Assembly: GCA_964539825.1 (NCBI GenBank)
Contig: CAZIKF010000021.1
Coordinates: forward strand, 24,231 to 88,230
DNA length: 64,000 bases
Direction: 5' to 3'
Source: CAZIKF01 sp964539825
Lineage (GTDB): Bacteria > Muiribacteriota > UBA6191
How positions within the stretch are numbered: the first letter of the stretch is position 1; each line of letters begins with the position of its first letter. Of this stretch, positions 1 through 7,892 are shown in pieces. The notes under the pieces are model-generated. The model ran no database searches and had not been told where the DNA came from. It saw only the letters and a list, made by a program, of their open reading frames with translations. Both the position numbers and the translations under genes were made by a program.

Positions 1-138
1 TTTATGCCTAAACATATTTAGTTTGTACGGATTCCCGGCCCAACCTGGAGCCTGTCGATTTCTTTGCTAATCTGCGATGAGCTTATTTTGGTCATGAACT
101 TGAAAACAGGCAGAACGCCAGATCTTCGGCTTAGAAAA
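1..138 (+). repeat. Dispersed multi-hairpin element, family A, copy 1 (cut by window edge)
   Basis: Intergenic element shared with 30098-30233, 48264-48386, 49446-49581 and, truncated and inverted, 32455-32516. Shared blocks in order are a TTATGCC-like start, ATTTRGTTTG, CGGATTCCCGG, CTGTCGAT, ATCTGCGATGAGCTT and TTTTGGTCATGAAC. The hairpins are more degenerate here than in copy 5. The remaining bases to 325 hold no other structure I can support and form the leader of the epimerase operon. Confidence 0.75.
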
Positions 139-325
139 AAGGCCGGAAAGTATGGAATTGAGCATGTACGGGGAGTCGTGTTCTTTCCCTGAAGAATCGC
201 CATGTGCTATAAACTCCTTCAAGACAGGCCTGAATTGTCATTATGATTGCGTAAACCATCGAGATCATCCCCTCTTCCAAGAAGAGGAAATGGTGACTCT
301 TGATGAATCAAGGGAGGTACTTTTC

Positions 326-1294
326 GTGCGTCGAACCGTGAGCTTGATTACAGGTGGTGCCGGCTTTCTTGGCTCCCATCTATGCGATGCCCTGATCAAG
401 CGTGGGCATGAAGTTTTATGTGTGGATAATTTTTTCACAGGAAGAAGAGAAAACCTGATCTCTCTTCTGGACCATCCCTATTTTGAAATCAAACGTCATG
501 ACATCACCTTTCCTTTACATGTCGAGGTGAATGAAATTTATAATCTTGCCTGTCCAGCCAGCCCGGTTCACTACCAGTTTGATCCCGTTCAAACTACGAA
601 AACATCGGTTTCAGGAGCGATCAACATGTTGGGATTGGCCAAGCGCCTGGGAATTAAAATTCTTCAGGCTTCTACTTCGGAGGTATATGGGGACCCAGAG
701 GTCCATCCGCAGCCGGAATCCTATAGGGGAAACGTAAACCCCATAGGACCCAGAGCTTGTTATGATGAAGGCAAACGTTGTGCGGAAACACTCTTCTTTG
801 ATTATTACCGTCAGCATGACTTGAGAATAAAGGTGGTCAGAATCTTTAACACCTTCGGTCCCAGAATGCTGGCAGAGGATGGTCGCGTAGTTTCCAATTT
901 CATCGTTCAGGCCCTCAACGACCAGGACATCACAATATTTGGAGATGGCCAACAAACCAGGAGCTTTTGTTTTGTCTCTGACCTGGTAGATGGTTTGATC
1001 AAGATGATGAATTCTGATGATGGATTCACGGGGCCATTAAACCTGGGTAACCCCCATGAGGTAACTATTATTGAATTGGCAGAGATGATCTTGAAAATGA
1101 CCGCTTCAAAGAGCAAATTGATTTTTCAGCCCCTTCCCATTGATGACCCCTTAAGGCGCAGACCTGATATTCAGTTAGCAAGTAAAAAGCTGGGCTGGAA
1201 TCCATCAACCTCACTTGAAGAGGGGCTTTGTAGAACCATAGAGTACTTTCGTAAAACACTGGATGAGCAAAATGGGACTGAAACAAAAGCTTAG
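326..1294 (+). CDS. NAD-dependent epimerase/decarboxylase, UDP-glucuronate decarboxylase (UDP-xylose synthase) type
   Basis: Extended short-chain dehydrogenase of 322 residues from the GTG at 326. That start lies 8 bases after a strong AGGGAGG ribosome site and puts the Rossmann glycine motif TGGAGFLGS at residues 9-17, as usual. An in-frame ATG at 152 would add 58 unrelated residues. The segment PIGPRACYDEGKR carries the catalytic Tyr and Lys and is the signature of UDP-xylose synthases, which oxidise and decarboxylate UDP-glucuronate to UDP-xylose through a 4-keto intermediate. Other dTDP/UDP-sugar epimerases vary here, so the subfamily call is good but the substrate is inferred. It is the first gene of a nine-gene operon and overlaps the next gene by 32 bases. 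Confidence 0.85.
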   Translation: MRRTVSLITGGAGFLGSHLCDALIKRGHEVLCVDNFFTGRRENLISLLDHPYFEIKRHDITFPLHVEVNEIYNLACPASPVHYQFDPVQTTKTSVSGAINMLGLAKRLGIKILQASTSEVYGDPEVHPQPESYRGNVNPIGPRACYDEGKRCAETLFFDYYRQHDLRIKVVRIFNTFGPRMLAEDGRVVSNFIVQALNDQDITIFGDGQQTRSFCFVSDLVDGLIKMMNSDDGFTGPLNLGNPHEVTIIELAEMILKMTASKSKLIFQPLPIDDPLRRRPDIQLASKKLGWNPSTSLEEGLCRTIEYFRKTLDEQNGTETKA

Positions 1295-2036
1295 AAATTT
1301 GGAAAGATCCATAGGCTCCTGGGTGACAATTGGACATCCGGACGTGATTGAAATCATGGCAACAGCGGGTTTTGATTGGCTTACCCTTGATATGGAACAT
1401 ACCGGAATGAGCCTTGAAACTGCCCGGACCCTGCTCTCCGTGATGAAATCAAGGGGAGTTCAGGGCCTGATTCGTGTGGCTGGAAACGATGAAATTATCA
1501 TCAAGCAAAGTCTTGATATCGGTGCGGACGGGGTAATTGTTCCCAATCTTAAGAGCAAGGAAGAGGCCCTTCGGGCAGCCTCATTTGTACAGTATCCCCC
1601 AAAGGGAAGACGCGGAGTGGGGCTTTATCGCGCACAAAATTTTGGGTTGGGTTTTGAAGAGTACATTCAGTCTCTTGAGGAGGAGATCGTTTTGATTGGG
1701 CAAATTGAGCACATAGATGCGGTCAATTCCATCGACGAAATTCTATCAGTGGATGCCATCGATGGGTTTATTATTGGTCCGTACGACCTTTCGGGCTCCC
1801 TTGGGTATCCAGGTGAGTTTCATCGAAAGGAAGTGAAAGAAGCATTAGCTCGAGTACTTCAAGCATGTACTGAGGCAAAAAGAGCACTGGGGTTTCATTC
1901 GGTGCCGCCGGACCCTTCTCAACTGACGGAAAAATTCCAGGAGGGTTATAATTTCGCCGCTTACAGCACGGATTTCTTTTTCCTTGGAGAAAAGGCTAGA
2001 AAGGATATGGAATGGATTCAGACCCATCTTCCCTGA
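1263..2036 (+). CDS. HpcH/HpaI-family aldolase
   Basis: Class II, metal-dependent pyruvate aldolase family (2,4-dihydroxyhept-2-enedioate aldolase and relatives). These enzymes reversibly join pyruvate or another 2-oxoacid to an aldehyde. Visible family marks are the early DMEH box, QSLDIGADGVIVPN in the barrel, GRRGVG, the metal-ligand region GQIEHIDAVNSIDEIL and the late GPYDLSGSLG box. The length of 257 residues is normal. A second ATG at 1272 is also a possible start. It overlaps the epimerase before it and the cytidylyltransferase after it (25 bases), so translation is probably coupled. Beside a KdsB-like activator it could build a 3-deoxy-2-ulosonic acid from pyruvate; that role is inferred. 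Confidence 0.85.
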   Translation: MSKMGLKQKLRNLERSIGSWVTIGHPDVIEIMATAGFDWLTLDMEHTGMSLETARTLLSVMKSRGVQGLIRVAGNDEIIIKQSLDIGADGVIVPNLKSKEEALRAASFVQYPPKGRRGVGLYRAQNFGLGFEEYIQSLEEEIVLIGQIEHIDAVNSIDEILSVDAIDGFIIGPYDLSGSLGYPGEFHRKEVKEALARVLQACTEAKRALGFHSVPPDPSQLTEKFQEGYNFAAYSTDFFFLGEKARKDMEWIQTHLP

Positions 2037-2809
2037 ATATAGTAGCAATGATCCCGGCAAGAATGGGATCTTCCCGCTTCCCGGGAAAGCCTATGGCTAA
2101 AATTCATGGGATTCCCATGATTGGTCATGTTTATGAGCGGACAAAGATGGCTTCCCATTTGACCCAGACATGGGTAGCTACTTGTGATGGGGTAATCGCG
2201 GAATATATCGAGAGTATCGGAGGTCAGGCGGTAATGACCGGAGACCATCATGAACGTTGTTCTGATCGGTGCGCCGAAGGAATGTTGAAAGTAGAAGAGT
2301 TAACTTCCAGAAAAATTGATATTTTAGTAATGGTTCAAGGGGATGAGCCGCTTGTCAGGCCGGAGATGATTAATGAATCGCTGAATCCCCTGTTCGAGGA
2401 CCCATCCATTCAAATCACAAATCTGTCGGGTAAAATTGAATCCAGGGAAGAATTTGAGGATCCAAATTGTGTGAAGGTTGTGGTTGATAGCAGGGGGTTT
2501 GCCCTTTACTTTTCACGAGAACCCATCCCCTCCAAGAAAAAATTTGACGGTACCATCCAGGCTTTAAAACAAGTTGCGATCATCCCTTTTCGAAGAGATT
2601 ATCTTCTGGAATATAACCATATGGAACCCACCGAGCTAGAGATCATAGAATCAGTAGACATGCTGCGAATTTTAGAGAGGGGAGGGAGTGTAAAGATGGT
2701 TCCCACACAATACAATACCCAGGCAGTGGACACCCCGGCGGATCTTGCTCGCGTAGAGGCTTGTATTAGTTCCGATGATTTATTCTCGCGTTATAGAAGC
2801 AAATACTAG
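2012..2809 (+). CDS. 3-deoxy-manno-octulosonate cytidylyltransferase-like (KdsB family)
   Basis: Nucleotidyltransferase that couples CTP to an acidic 2-keto sugar to give the CMP-activated form. The N-terminus has the nucleotide loop IPARMGSSRFPGKP, then VQGDEPLV near residue 109, ALYFSREPIP near residue 170 and DTPADLARVEA near the end. All are KdsB hallmarks. The length of 265 residues is close to KdsB (about 250). ATG 2048 would trim 12 residues and begin right before the family core. Because it sits in a surface-glycan operon with an aldolase rather than with kdsA/kdsD, it probably activates a Kdo-like ulosonic acid made locally instead of being the housekeeping enzyme. That is inference. 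Confidence 0.85.
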   Translation: MDSDPSSLNIVAMIPARMGSSRFPGKPMAKIHGIPMIGHVYERTKMASHLTQTWVATCDGVIAEYIESIGGQAVMTGDHHERCSDRCAEGMLKVEELTSRKIDILVMVQGDEPLVRPEMINESLNPLFEDPSIQITNLSGKIESREEFEDPNCVKVVVDSRGFALYFSREPIPSKKKFDGTIQALKQVAIIPFRRDYLLEYNHMEPTELEIIESVDMLRILERGGSVKMVPTQYNTQAVDTPADLARVEACISSDDLFSRYRSKY

Positions 2810-2826
2810 GATCAGGTGGGCTCCCC

Positions 2827-3801
2827 ATGAAAGAAGAAGAAATTCGACCTCAGGATATTTTTGATGAATATCTACGTCTTTGTGAGATTGATAGCAGGGA
2901 GTATTTTTCCCAGGCCTCAGCGATAAAGATTCCTTGTCCGGCATGTGGCGCAAATGGAGCGCATTCTTTTGAGAAGAAGGGATTTTCTTACGAAGTCTGC
3001 CCAGACTGTGACACTCTTTTTGCAAGTCCAAGGCCTCCCTTTGAAGCATTCATGAGTTACTATCGGGACTCACCATCAACCAGGTATTGGGCGGAAGTTT
3101 TCTATCCGGTTACCGCTGAGGCCAGGAAAGAAAAACTCTGGAAACCTAAGGCACATCTGATTAAAGACTTCCTAAACTCTTTCCCGGCCCGTGAGGTGAT
3201 TTTAGATATCGGAGGAGGATTCGGCGTTTTCGCTGAAGTCGCTACCGAGATTATAAAAGTTCCCGTGGCCGTCATTGAGCCTTCTGTACATTTGGCGCAG
3301 TCCTGTAGAGAAAAGGGATTTGAAGTCATTGAAAAGCCCCTTGAAGAAGTATGCATATCTGAAGTCCCGCAAGGGCCGCGTTGTTTTGTTAGCTTTGAAC
3401 TCTTTGAGCATCTCCATGATCCACGCCGTTTTTTAAAGAGTCTTCATGGGCTTATGGAACCAGGGGATTGCCTCGTGATGACCACCCTTAGTGCTGCGGG
3501 GCTTGATATTTTGGTTTTGTGGGAAAGGGCTAAGGCTGTTTTCCCACCCCATCATTTGAACTTTTTTACTCCTGACTCCATCAGGGGATTGATGCGGGAA
3601 ATAGGATTTGTGCAAGTGGATGTGCAGACACCAGGTAAGCTCGATTTGAGCATCTTGCAGAATCATTTGCACGAGATAGAGGATCGATTTTGGAGTTTTT
3701 ACCTGAGCCGGGCAAGTGAGCAATCTCTTGATAGAATGCAGGAAATTCTAGTTCAAGAAAAAATGAGTTCCCATATGATGATTTTTGGTGCAAAGGAATA
3801 G
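2827..3801 (+). CDS. Class I SAM-dependent methyltransferase with N-terminal zinc ribbon
   Basis: Methyltransferase of 324 residues. Two CxxC knuckles (CPAC near residue 38 and CPDC near residue 58) form an N-terminal zinc-ribbon-like module. A Rossmann core follows, with the SAM loop DIGGGFGVF near residue 127, the acidic IEP after strand 2 and FELFEHLHDP as the post-loop motif. The C-terminal third contains HHLNFFTPDSIRGL. This layout is typical of sugar or nucleotide-sugar methyltransferases in O-antigen and capsule clusters. The start at 2827 follows the previous gene by 17 bases. The next gene is a clear paralogue that has lost the SAM loop. Confidence 0.82.
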   Translation: MKEEEIRPQDIFDEYLRLCEIDSREYFSQASAIKIPCPACGANGAHSFEKKGFSYEVCPDCDTLFASPRPPFEAFMSYYRDSPSTRYWAEVFYPVTAEARKEKLWKPKAHLIKDFLNSFPAREVILDIGGGFGVFAEVATEIIKVPVAVIEPSVHLAQSCREKGFEVIEKPLEEVCISEVPQGPRCFVSFELFEHLHDPRRFLKSLHGLMEPGDCLVMTTLSAAGLDILVLWERAKAVFPPHHLNFFTPDSIRGLMREIGFVQVDVQTPGKLDLSILQNHLHEIEDRFWSFYLSRASEQSLDRMQEILVQEKMSSHMMIFGAKE

Positions 3802-3809
3802 GGAGGATC

Positions 3810-4712
3810 ATGCGAGTCATAGAAGAAGTGGGGGCAGAAGACTACCGCGTTCATACCCAGATCAAAAGTGGAATTTTGGAAATAGCTGCTTCATTGAAGG
3901 ACTCAGGGAGAAGGCTGCGTTCTGGGTGCCCAGCTTGTTTAGATTCTAATTATGGATATAGATTTTCGATGATAGGATTTCATTATGTAGCTTGCGAGAC
4001 CTGCGACACACTCTATGTTCAAAACCCACTTGATCAGGATTCGTTTCAGGACTATGCAAGTCGAGTACAGTCTCTCTATTCCCTGCCTGGAAGCCTCGAC
4101 GAGCTTCGGACGAGTTCCCAAAGACGGAGCTTTTCTTTTGAGGTAGGCTTAAACCGTTTATTTGAGCGCAATCGTTCGAGGACGATTGGCTATGACGGAA
4201 GATCTTCCATGCTTGCAAAGGGTCTCGCAAAACAGCTTCCGGAGTTTGAGTTTCAAGCCTATTCTGGTGAGGAAAACCAAGAATTTGATCTCTTGATTGT
4301 GGATAATTTGATTGGCACCTTTTTTGATCCACGTGATTATCTTGGGAAAGTTCAGAAGAGTCTTAAAAGCGACGGATATCTCTACTTAACCTCCAGATTA
4401 GGAAGTGGTGTGGATATTCTCTTTCTCGGAGGAAACAGCAACATTATCCCTACTGAAAATCTCAATCTCTTTACCCGTGAAGGTATCCTGGCGCTTCTCT
4501 CTAACGGATTTCGCATTAAAGAATTAAGCACTCCGGGTACTCTTGATGTTCAAATGATGCTGGAATCACAAGCAGAGAACTTTTCTCCCTTTCTGGCCTA
4601 TCTAAAAAAGCACCGCAAAGATGAGATTGAAGAAAACTTTCAAGAATTTGTTCAGAAGAATCTCTTGAGTTCATACTTGGTTCTGGTAGCACAGAAGGAG
4701 GATTCCCGATGA
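3810..4712 (+). CDS. Degenerate zinc-ribbon methyltransferase paralogue
   Basis: Protein of 300 residues colinear with its upstream neighbour. It keeps the zinc-ribbon cysteines (CPAC and CETC), the downstream block DPRDYLGKVQKSLKSDGYLYL, the LNLFTREGILALLSNGF segment and the STPGTLDVQMM tail. Where the neighbour has the SAM-binding DxGGGxG loop this one reads only IGYDGRSSM, without the glycine run, and the segment between it and the acidic strand is shortened. It is probably catalytically dead for methyl transfer and may be a structural partner of the active copy. Origin by duplication is well supported by the sequence; the pseudo-enzyme role is inferred. It overlaps the SIS gene by 4 bases (ATGA). 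Confidence 0.72.
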   Translation: MRVIEEVGAEDYRVHTQIKSGILEIAASLKDSGRRLRSGCPACLDSNYGYRFSMIGFHYVACETCDTLYVQNPLDQDSFQDYASRVQSLYSLPGSLDELRTSSQRRSFSFEVGLNRLFERNRSRTIGYDGRSSMLAKGLAKQLPEFEFQAYSGEENQEFDLLIVDNLIGTFFDPRDYLGKVQKSLKSDGYLYLTSRLGSGVDILFLGGNSNIIPTENLNLFTREGILALLSNGFRIKELSTPGTLDVQMMLESQAENFSPFLAYLKKHRKDEIEENFQEFVQKNLLSSYLVLVAQKEDSR

Positions 4713-5302
4713 AGATTGAAGAGTTTACGCGCGACTATATCCGCAGGCTTAGTGCTCTTCTTGAGCAGGTAGATCCACAGACCATCGCCAAGATTATCCA
4801 AGAGCTTGAGAAGACGGTGAATCGGAGTTCGCGCATCTACGTCATTGGAAATGGGGGAAGTTCAGCAACCGCATCTCATATGGTTAACGATTGGGGTGCG
4901 GGCCTCAGGAGAAGGGAAATTATCAATTTTGATATCACTTCGCTGGCCGATAATACGCCCGTGTGCAGTGCCATAGCCAATGACATTGGCTATGAGAATA
5001 TATTTTATATGCAGCTTAAAGGGCTCATTAAACCTGGTGACTTGATGATCGCTGTTTCCTGTAGCGGAAATTCACCCAATATTGTAAAAGCAGCCCAATA
5101 TTCCCGTGAGCAGGGAGCGGTTTTAATAGGCTGTACCGGTTTTGATGGTGGCCGGTTACGAGAAATTGCGGATGTATGTTTTCATGTGGATGCCCCACGA
5201 GGTGAATATGGGCTGGTAGAGGATATGCATATGATTCTAGATCACATTGTTTATTCTTATTACACGTCCCCTGCTTTTAGTACAGAAGTTTCCAGGAGTT
5301 AA
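4709..5302 (+). CDS. SIS-domain phosphosugar isomerase, GmhA (phosphoheptose isomerase) type
   Basis: Single SIS domain of 197 residues. The phosphate-binding motifs GNGGSSATASHMVNDW and SCSGNSPN match GmhA, and the C-terminal EDMHMILDHIVY resembles the zinc-ligand helix of that family. GmhA converts sedoheptulose 7-phosphate to D-glycero-D-manno-heptose 7-phosphate. No HldE-type kinase or adenylyltransferase is nearby, so the product here may be a different aldose phosphate feeding the operon. The start ATG overlaps the stop of the previous gene (ATGA), which shows operon membership and coupled translation. Confidence 0.82.
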   Translation: MKIEEFTRDYIRRLSALLEQVDPQTIAKIIQELEKTVNRSSRIYVIGNGGSSATASHMVNDWGAGLRRREIINFDITSLADNTPVCSAIANDIGYENIFYMQLKGLIKPGDLMIAVSCSGNSPNIVKAAQYSREQGAVLIGCTGFDGGRLREIADVCFHVDAPRGEYGLVEDMHMILDHIVYSYYTSPAFSTEVSRS

Positions 5303-5315
5303 AGGTTAAGGTGAA

Positions 5316-6323
5316 ATGATACGTTGCGGCATTTTGGGTATGGGAAAGATTGGCAAGCTGCGTGCACGTGAAATTCAGCGCAACTCAAAATCAGAGCTCA
5401 TAGCGGTTTATGATATGGACCCGGAGGCACCAGGGGAATACAAGGGCTTTAGCTGTTCCAGCGTTGAGGAGTTACTCGATCAAGACTTAGATGCGGTTTT
5501 TGTCTGCACCTTCAACCATGTGAATGCTCCCTACTCAATCCAGGCTCTGAAGAGTGGAAAGCACGTATTCTGCGAAAAACCTCCAGCCAGAACCTCAGAG
5601 GAAGTACGCGGGGTGATTGAAGCTGAAAAAAACTCTGGGAAGGTTTTGAAATACGGTTTTAATCATCGCTATCATTCTTCCGTGATGGAAGCAAAAAAAA
5701 TGGTGGATAATCGGCTATTCGGGAAACTTCTATGGCTTCGCGGGGTTTATGGCAAAGCTGGAGGAAATCTTTTCGCACAAAATTGGAGGAACCGCAAGGA
5801 ATACTCGGGAGGGGGAATTCTGATAGACCAGGGCATTCATATGCTCGATTTAATGATGCATTTTGCCGGGGAGTTTACAGAGGTTAGATCTCTTGTACAG
5901 GCCTCTTATTGGGATGTGGAAGTTGAGGACAATGTTTTTGCCATTATGTCTACGCAGGAAAATGTCTCTGGGACCATTCATTCTTCAGCTACTCAATGGA
6001 GGCATAAGTTTTCTTTAGAGATGTGTTTTGAGGAAGGTTATATCAACTTGGATGGAATTCTGTCCTCCACCAGAAGTTACGGAGATGAAACTCTTGTGCT
6101 AGCAAGGCGTCAGTTTGAGGATTCCGCGTTCGCCTTTGGAAAACCGCGAGAAGAGAGAATTTACTTCGATACAGATGACTCTTGGAGTTTGGAACTAGAT
6201 GAATTCTTAGAGGCCATTGAGGGGAAGAAGTCGGTCGAGTTCGGGAAAAGTGATGATGCGCTTCGAGTGATGCGTCTAATTGAAACGATTTATGAGCAGT
6301 CAGGATTCTATTCAGATAAATAG
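5316..6323 (+). CDS. Gfo/Idh/MocA-family NAD(P)-dependent oxidoreductase
   Basis: Two-domain oxidoreductase of 335 residues. The N-terminal Rossmann fold begins GILGMGKIGKLRA, the family signature CEKPPA lies near residue 88, and the C-terminal sheet domain contains GGGILIDQGIHMLDLM, which includes the usual substrate-contacting histidine. Members oxidise or reduce sugar hydroxyls, for example UDP-GlcNAc 3-dehydrogenases in aminosugar pathways. The substrate cannot be read from sequence. It lies 13 bases after the SIS gene and its last 44 bases overlap the next gene. Confidence 0.85.
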   Translation: MIRCGILGMGKIGKLRAREIQRNSKSELIAVYDMDPEAPGEYKGFSCSSVEELLDQDLDAVFVCTFNHVNAPYSIQALKSGKHVFCEKPPARTSEEVRGVIEAEKNSGKVLKYGFNHRYHSSVMEAKKMVDNRLFGKLLWLRGVYGKAGGNLFAQNWRNRKEYSGGGILIDQGIHMLDLMMHFAGEFTEVRSLVQASYWDVEVEDNVFAIMSTQENVSGTIHSSATQWRHKFSLEMCFEEGYINLDGILSSTRSYGDETLVLARRQFEDSAFAFGKPREERIYFDTDDSWSLELDEFLEAIEGKKSVEFGKSDDALRVMRLIETIYEQSGFYSDK

Positions 6324-7260
6324 ATTAAGTATCGCGGTTTCAACCGTTTCCTTTTCCAGCAATGCGGATCTTATGGGAGAATTGGCCCGTGACAAACACT
6401 TTGACATCCATGCGAACCCCCATGGCAGGCGACTGGATCCTGTTGAGTTTCAGAGTCTTTTAAGGGGCTGTGAGGGTGCTATTGTAGGTCTTGATCAAGT
6501 CAATGCCGATCTGCTGGAAAATTGTCCCGACCTCAGGGTGGTCTCCAAGTATGGAGTTGGGCTGGATAACATTGACTTTGAGGCTTGCCGAAAGCATGGG
6601 GTGGAGGTCTATTCCACCCAGGGAATCAATAAGACCTCGGTTGCTGAACAAACCCTGGGATTCATGCTCATGCTCTGCCGTAATCTTTCCCGCTCCGGTT
6701 GGAATCTAAAACACGGCAAATGGATAAAGGAAGGCGGAATCCAATTAAGTGGAAAATCTGTAGGTATCATCGGGGTTGGGAATATCGGTAAGGAATTGAT
6801 TCGACTCTTGAAACCATTCCAATGCCGCATACTGGTGAACGATATCTTGGATCAAAATTCCTATTATCAAAGTACCGGCGTCGAAGAAGTGGGTAAGCAG
6901 CAACTTTTTGAGGAAGCGGACCTGGTTACCTTGCATGTTCCCCTGACTTCAGACACTGCGAATCTGGTCAACAAAGAAGTTTTTGAAACGATGAAGTCCT
7001 CAGCATTTCTCATAAACACCGCCCGAGGAGGGATTGTGGAAGAATCTGATTTGAAGTGGGCACTTGAGAACGCCCAGATTGGTGGGGCGGCATTGGATGT
7101 ATTTGAAATAGAGCCGCCTGAAGACAGGGAGTTGATCGAACACGAAAACTTCCTATGCACTCCCCATATAGGCGGAAACGCAAAGGAAGCGGTTGCGGCA
7201 ATGGGATTTGCCGCGATTGAGAACTTGAGAAATTTCTTTTCTTCAAAGGGAAGTCTGTGA
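6280..7260 (+). CDS. D-isomer-specific 2-hydroxyacid dehydrogenase (SerA-like)
   Basis: Dehydrogenase of 326 residues with the family's split catalytic and NAD domains. Visible marks are KYGVGLDNID, the dinucleotide loop GIIGVGNIGKE, NTARGGIVEE with the catalytic Arg, EIEPPEDREL with the Glu, and TPHIGG with the catalytic His. It lacks the C-terminal ACT regulatory domain of full-length phosphoglycerate dehydrogenases. Such short forms act on diverse 2-hydroxy or 2-keto acids. In this operon it may reduce or oxidise a sugar-acid intermediate related to the aldolase step; that is speculative. It overlaps the Gfo/Idh gene by 44 bases and the HAD gene by 4 bases. Confidence 0.87.
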   Translation: MKRFMSSQDSIQINRLSIAVSTVSFSSNADLMGELARDKHFDIHANPHGRRLDPVEFQSLLRGCEGAIVGLDQVNADLLENCPDLRVVSKYGVGLDNIDFEACRKHGVEVYSTQGINKTSVAEQTLGFMLMLCRNLSRSGWNLKHGKWIKEGGIQLSGKSVGIIGVGNIGKELIRLLKPFQCRILVNDILDQNSYYQSTGVEEVGKQQLFEEADLVTLHVPLTSDTANLVNKEVFETMKSSAFLINTARGGIVEESDLKWALENAQIGGAALDVFEIEPPEDRELIEHENFLCTPHIGGNAKEAVAAMGFAAIENLRNFFSSKGSL

Positions 7261-7892
7261 TTTCCGCGCTCCTGCTAGACTTTGACGGGGTTCTGATTGA
7301 TTCAGACCCGGTGAAGGATGCGGCGTTTGAATATATTTTCCGGGAATATCCAAACCAATTTCAAGACTTCTTACCTTTTCATAGAGAAAACGGGGGAGTT
7401 TCCCGCTATGAAAAAATTCGTTATTTTCATGAAAAGTTACTGGGGGAATCCATTGATGAAAAGAAAGTAAACGAAGTAGCCCAGGAATTTTCTGACTATG
7501 TTCTTGAACAACTCTGTCAACCGCGCTATCTGATTGAAGACTCCTGCTCAAGATTGCCTATAATTTCAAAAATCATACCGATTCACATTGTTTCGGCATC
7601 CGATGAAATTGAACTCAAAAAAATTTGTGAGGCTCACAAAATCTCTCCTTATTTTCGTTCTATACATGGTTCACCGGGAACGAAAAGCGAAATTGTAGGA
7701 AGGGTCTTTGAGCAAAATTCATATTCGAAAAAAAACACGGTACTGGTGGGAGACAGCATCAATGACTTTCTAGCTGCAAGGGAACACGGAATCAAATTCT
7801 TTGGCTATAACAGCAGCCGATTAGAAGCCGAAAACTGTGATTATTTATCCGGATTCTCCGAGCTTTGTGAATTCTTAGAATCTAATTCCTGA
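7257..7892 (+). CDS. HAD-superfamily hydrolase (sugar-phosphate phosphatase or mutase-like)
   Basis: Phosphatase-like protein of 211 residues. Motif I is LLDFDGVLIDSD with the nucleophilic Asp and its acid/base partner. Motif II is the SASD stretch near residue 117, followed by a lysine, and motif IV is VGDSINDF near residue 163. The helical cap between motifs I and II places it in the beta-phosphoglucomutase-like branch. The GTG start overlaps the preceding stop as GTGA, so it is the last gene of the operon. Its 3' end overlaps the 3' end of the leftward neighbour by 52 bases. It probably dephosphorylates a sugar intermediate of the pathway. Confidence 0.8.
   Translation: MISALLLDFDGVLIDSDPVKDAAFEYIFREYPNQFQDFLPFHRENGGVSRYEKIRYFHEKLLGESIDEKKVNEVAQEFSDYVLEQLCQPRYLIEDSCSRLPIISKIIPIHIVSASDEIELKKICEAHKISPYFRSIHGSPGTKSEIVGRVFEQNSYSKKNTVLVGDSINDFLAAREHGIKFFGYNSSRLEAENCDYLSGFSELCEFLESNS

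Noticed and set aside
18..203. Leftward 61-codon frame at the window start
   Set aside because: It lies over repeat A copy 1 and has no protein-like pattern.
152..325. N-terminal extension of the first epimerase
   Set aside because: The added 58 residues resemble nothing in the family, and GTG 326 has a strong ribosome site at the right distance.
4709..5302. Evidence for a full ADP- or GDP-heptose pathway
   Set aside because: Only a GmhA-like gene is present; no HldE/HddA-type kinase or nucleotidyltransferase was found in the window.
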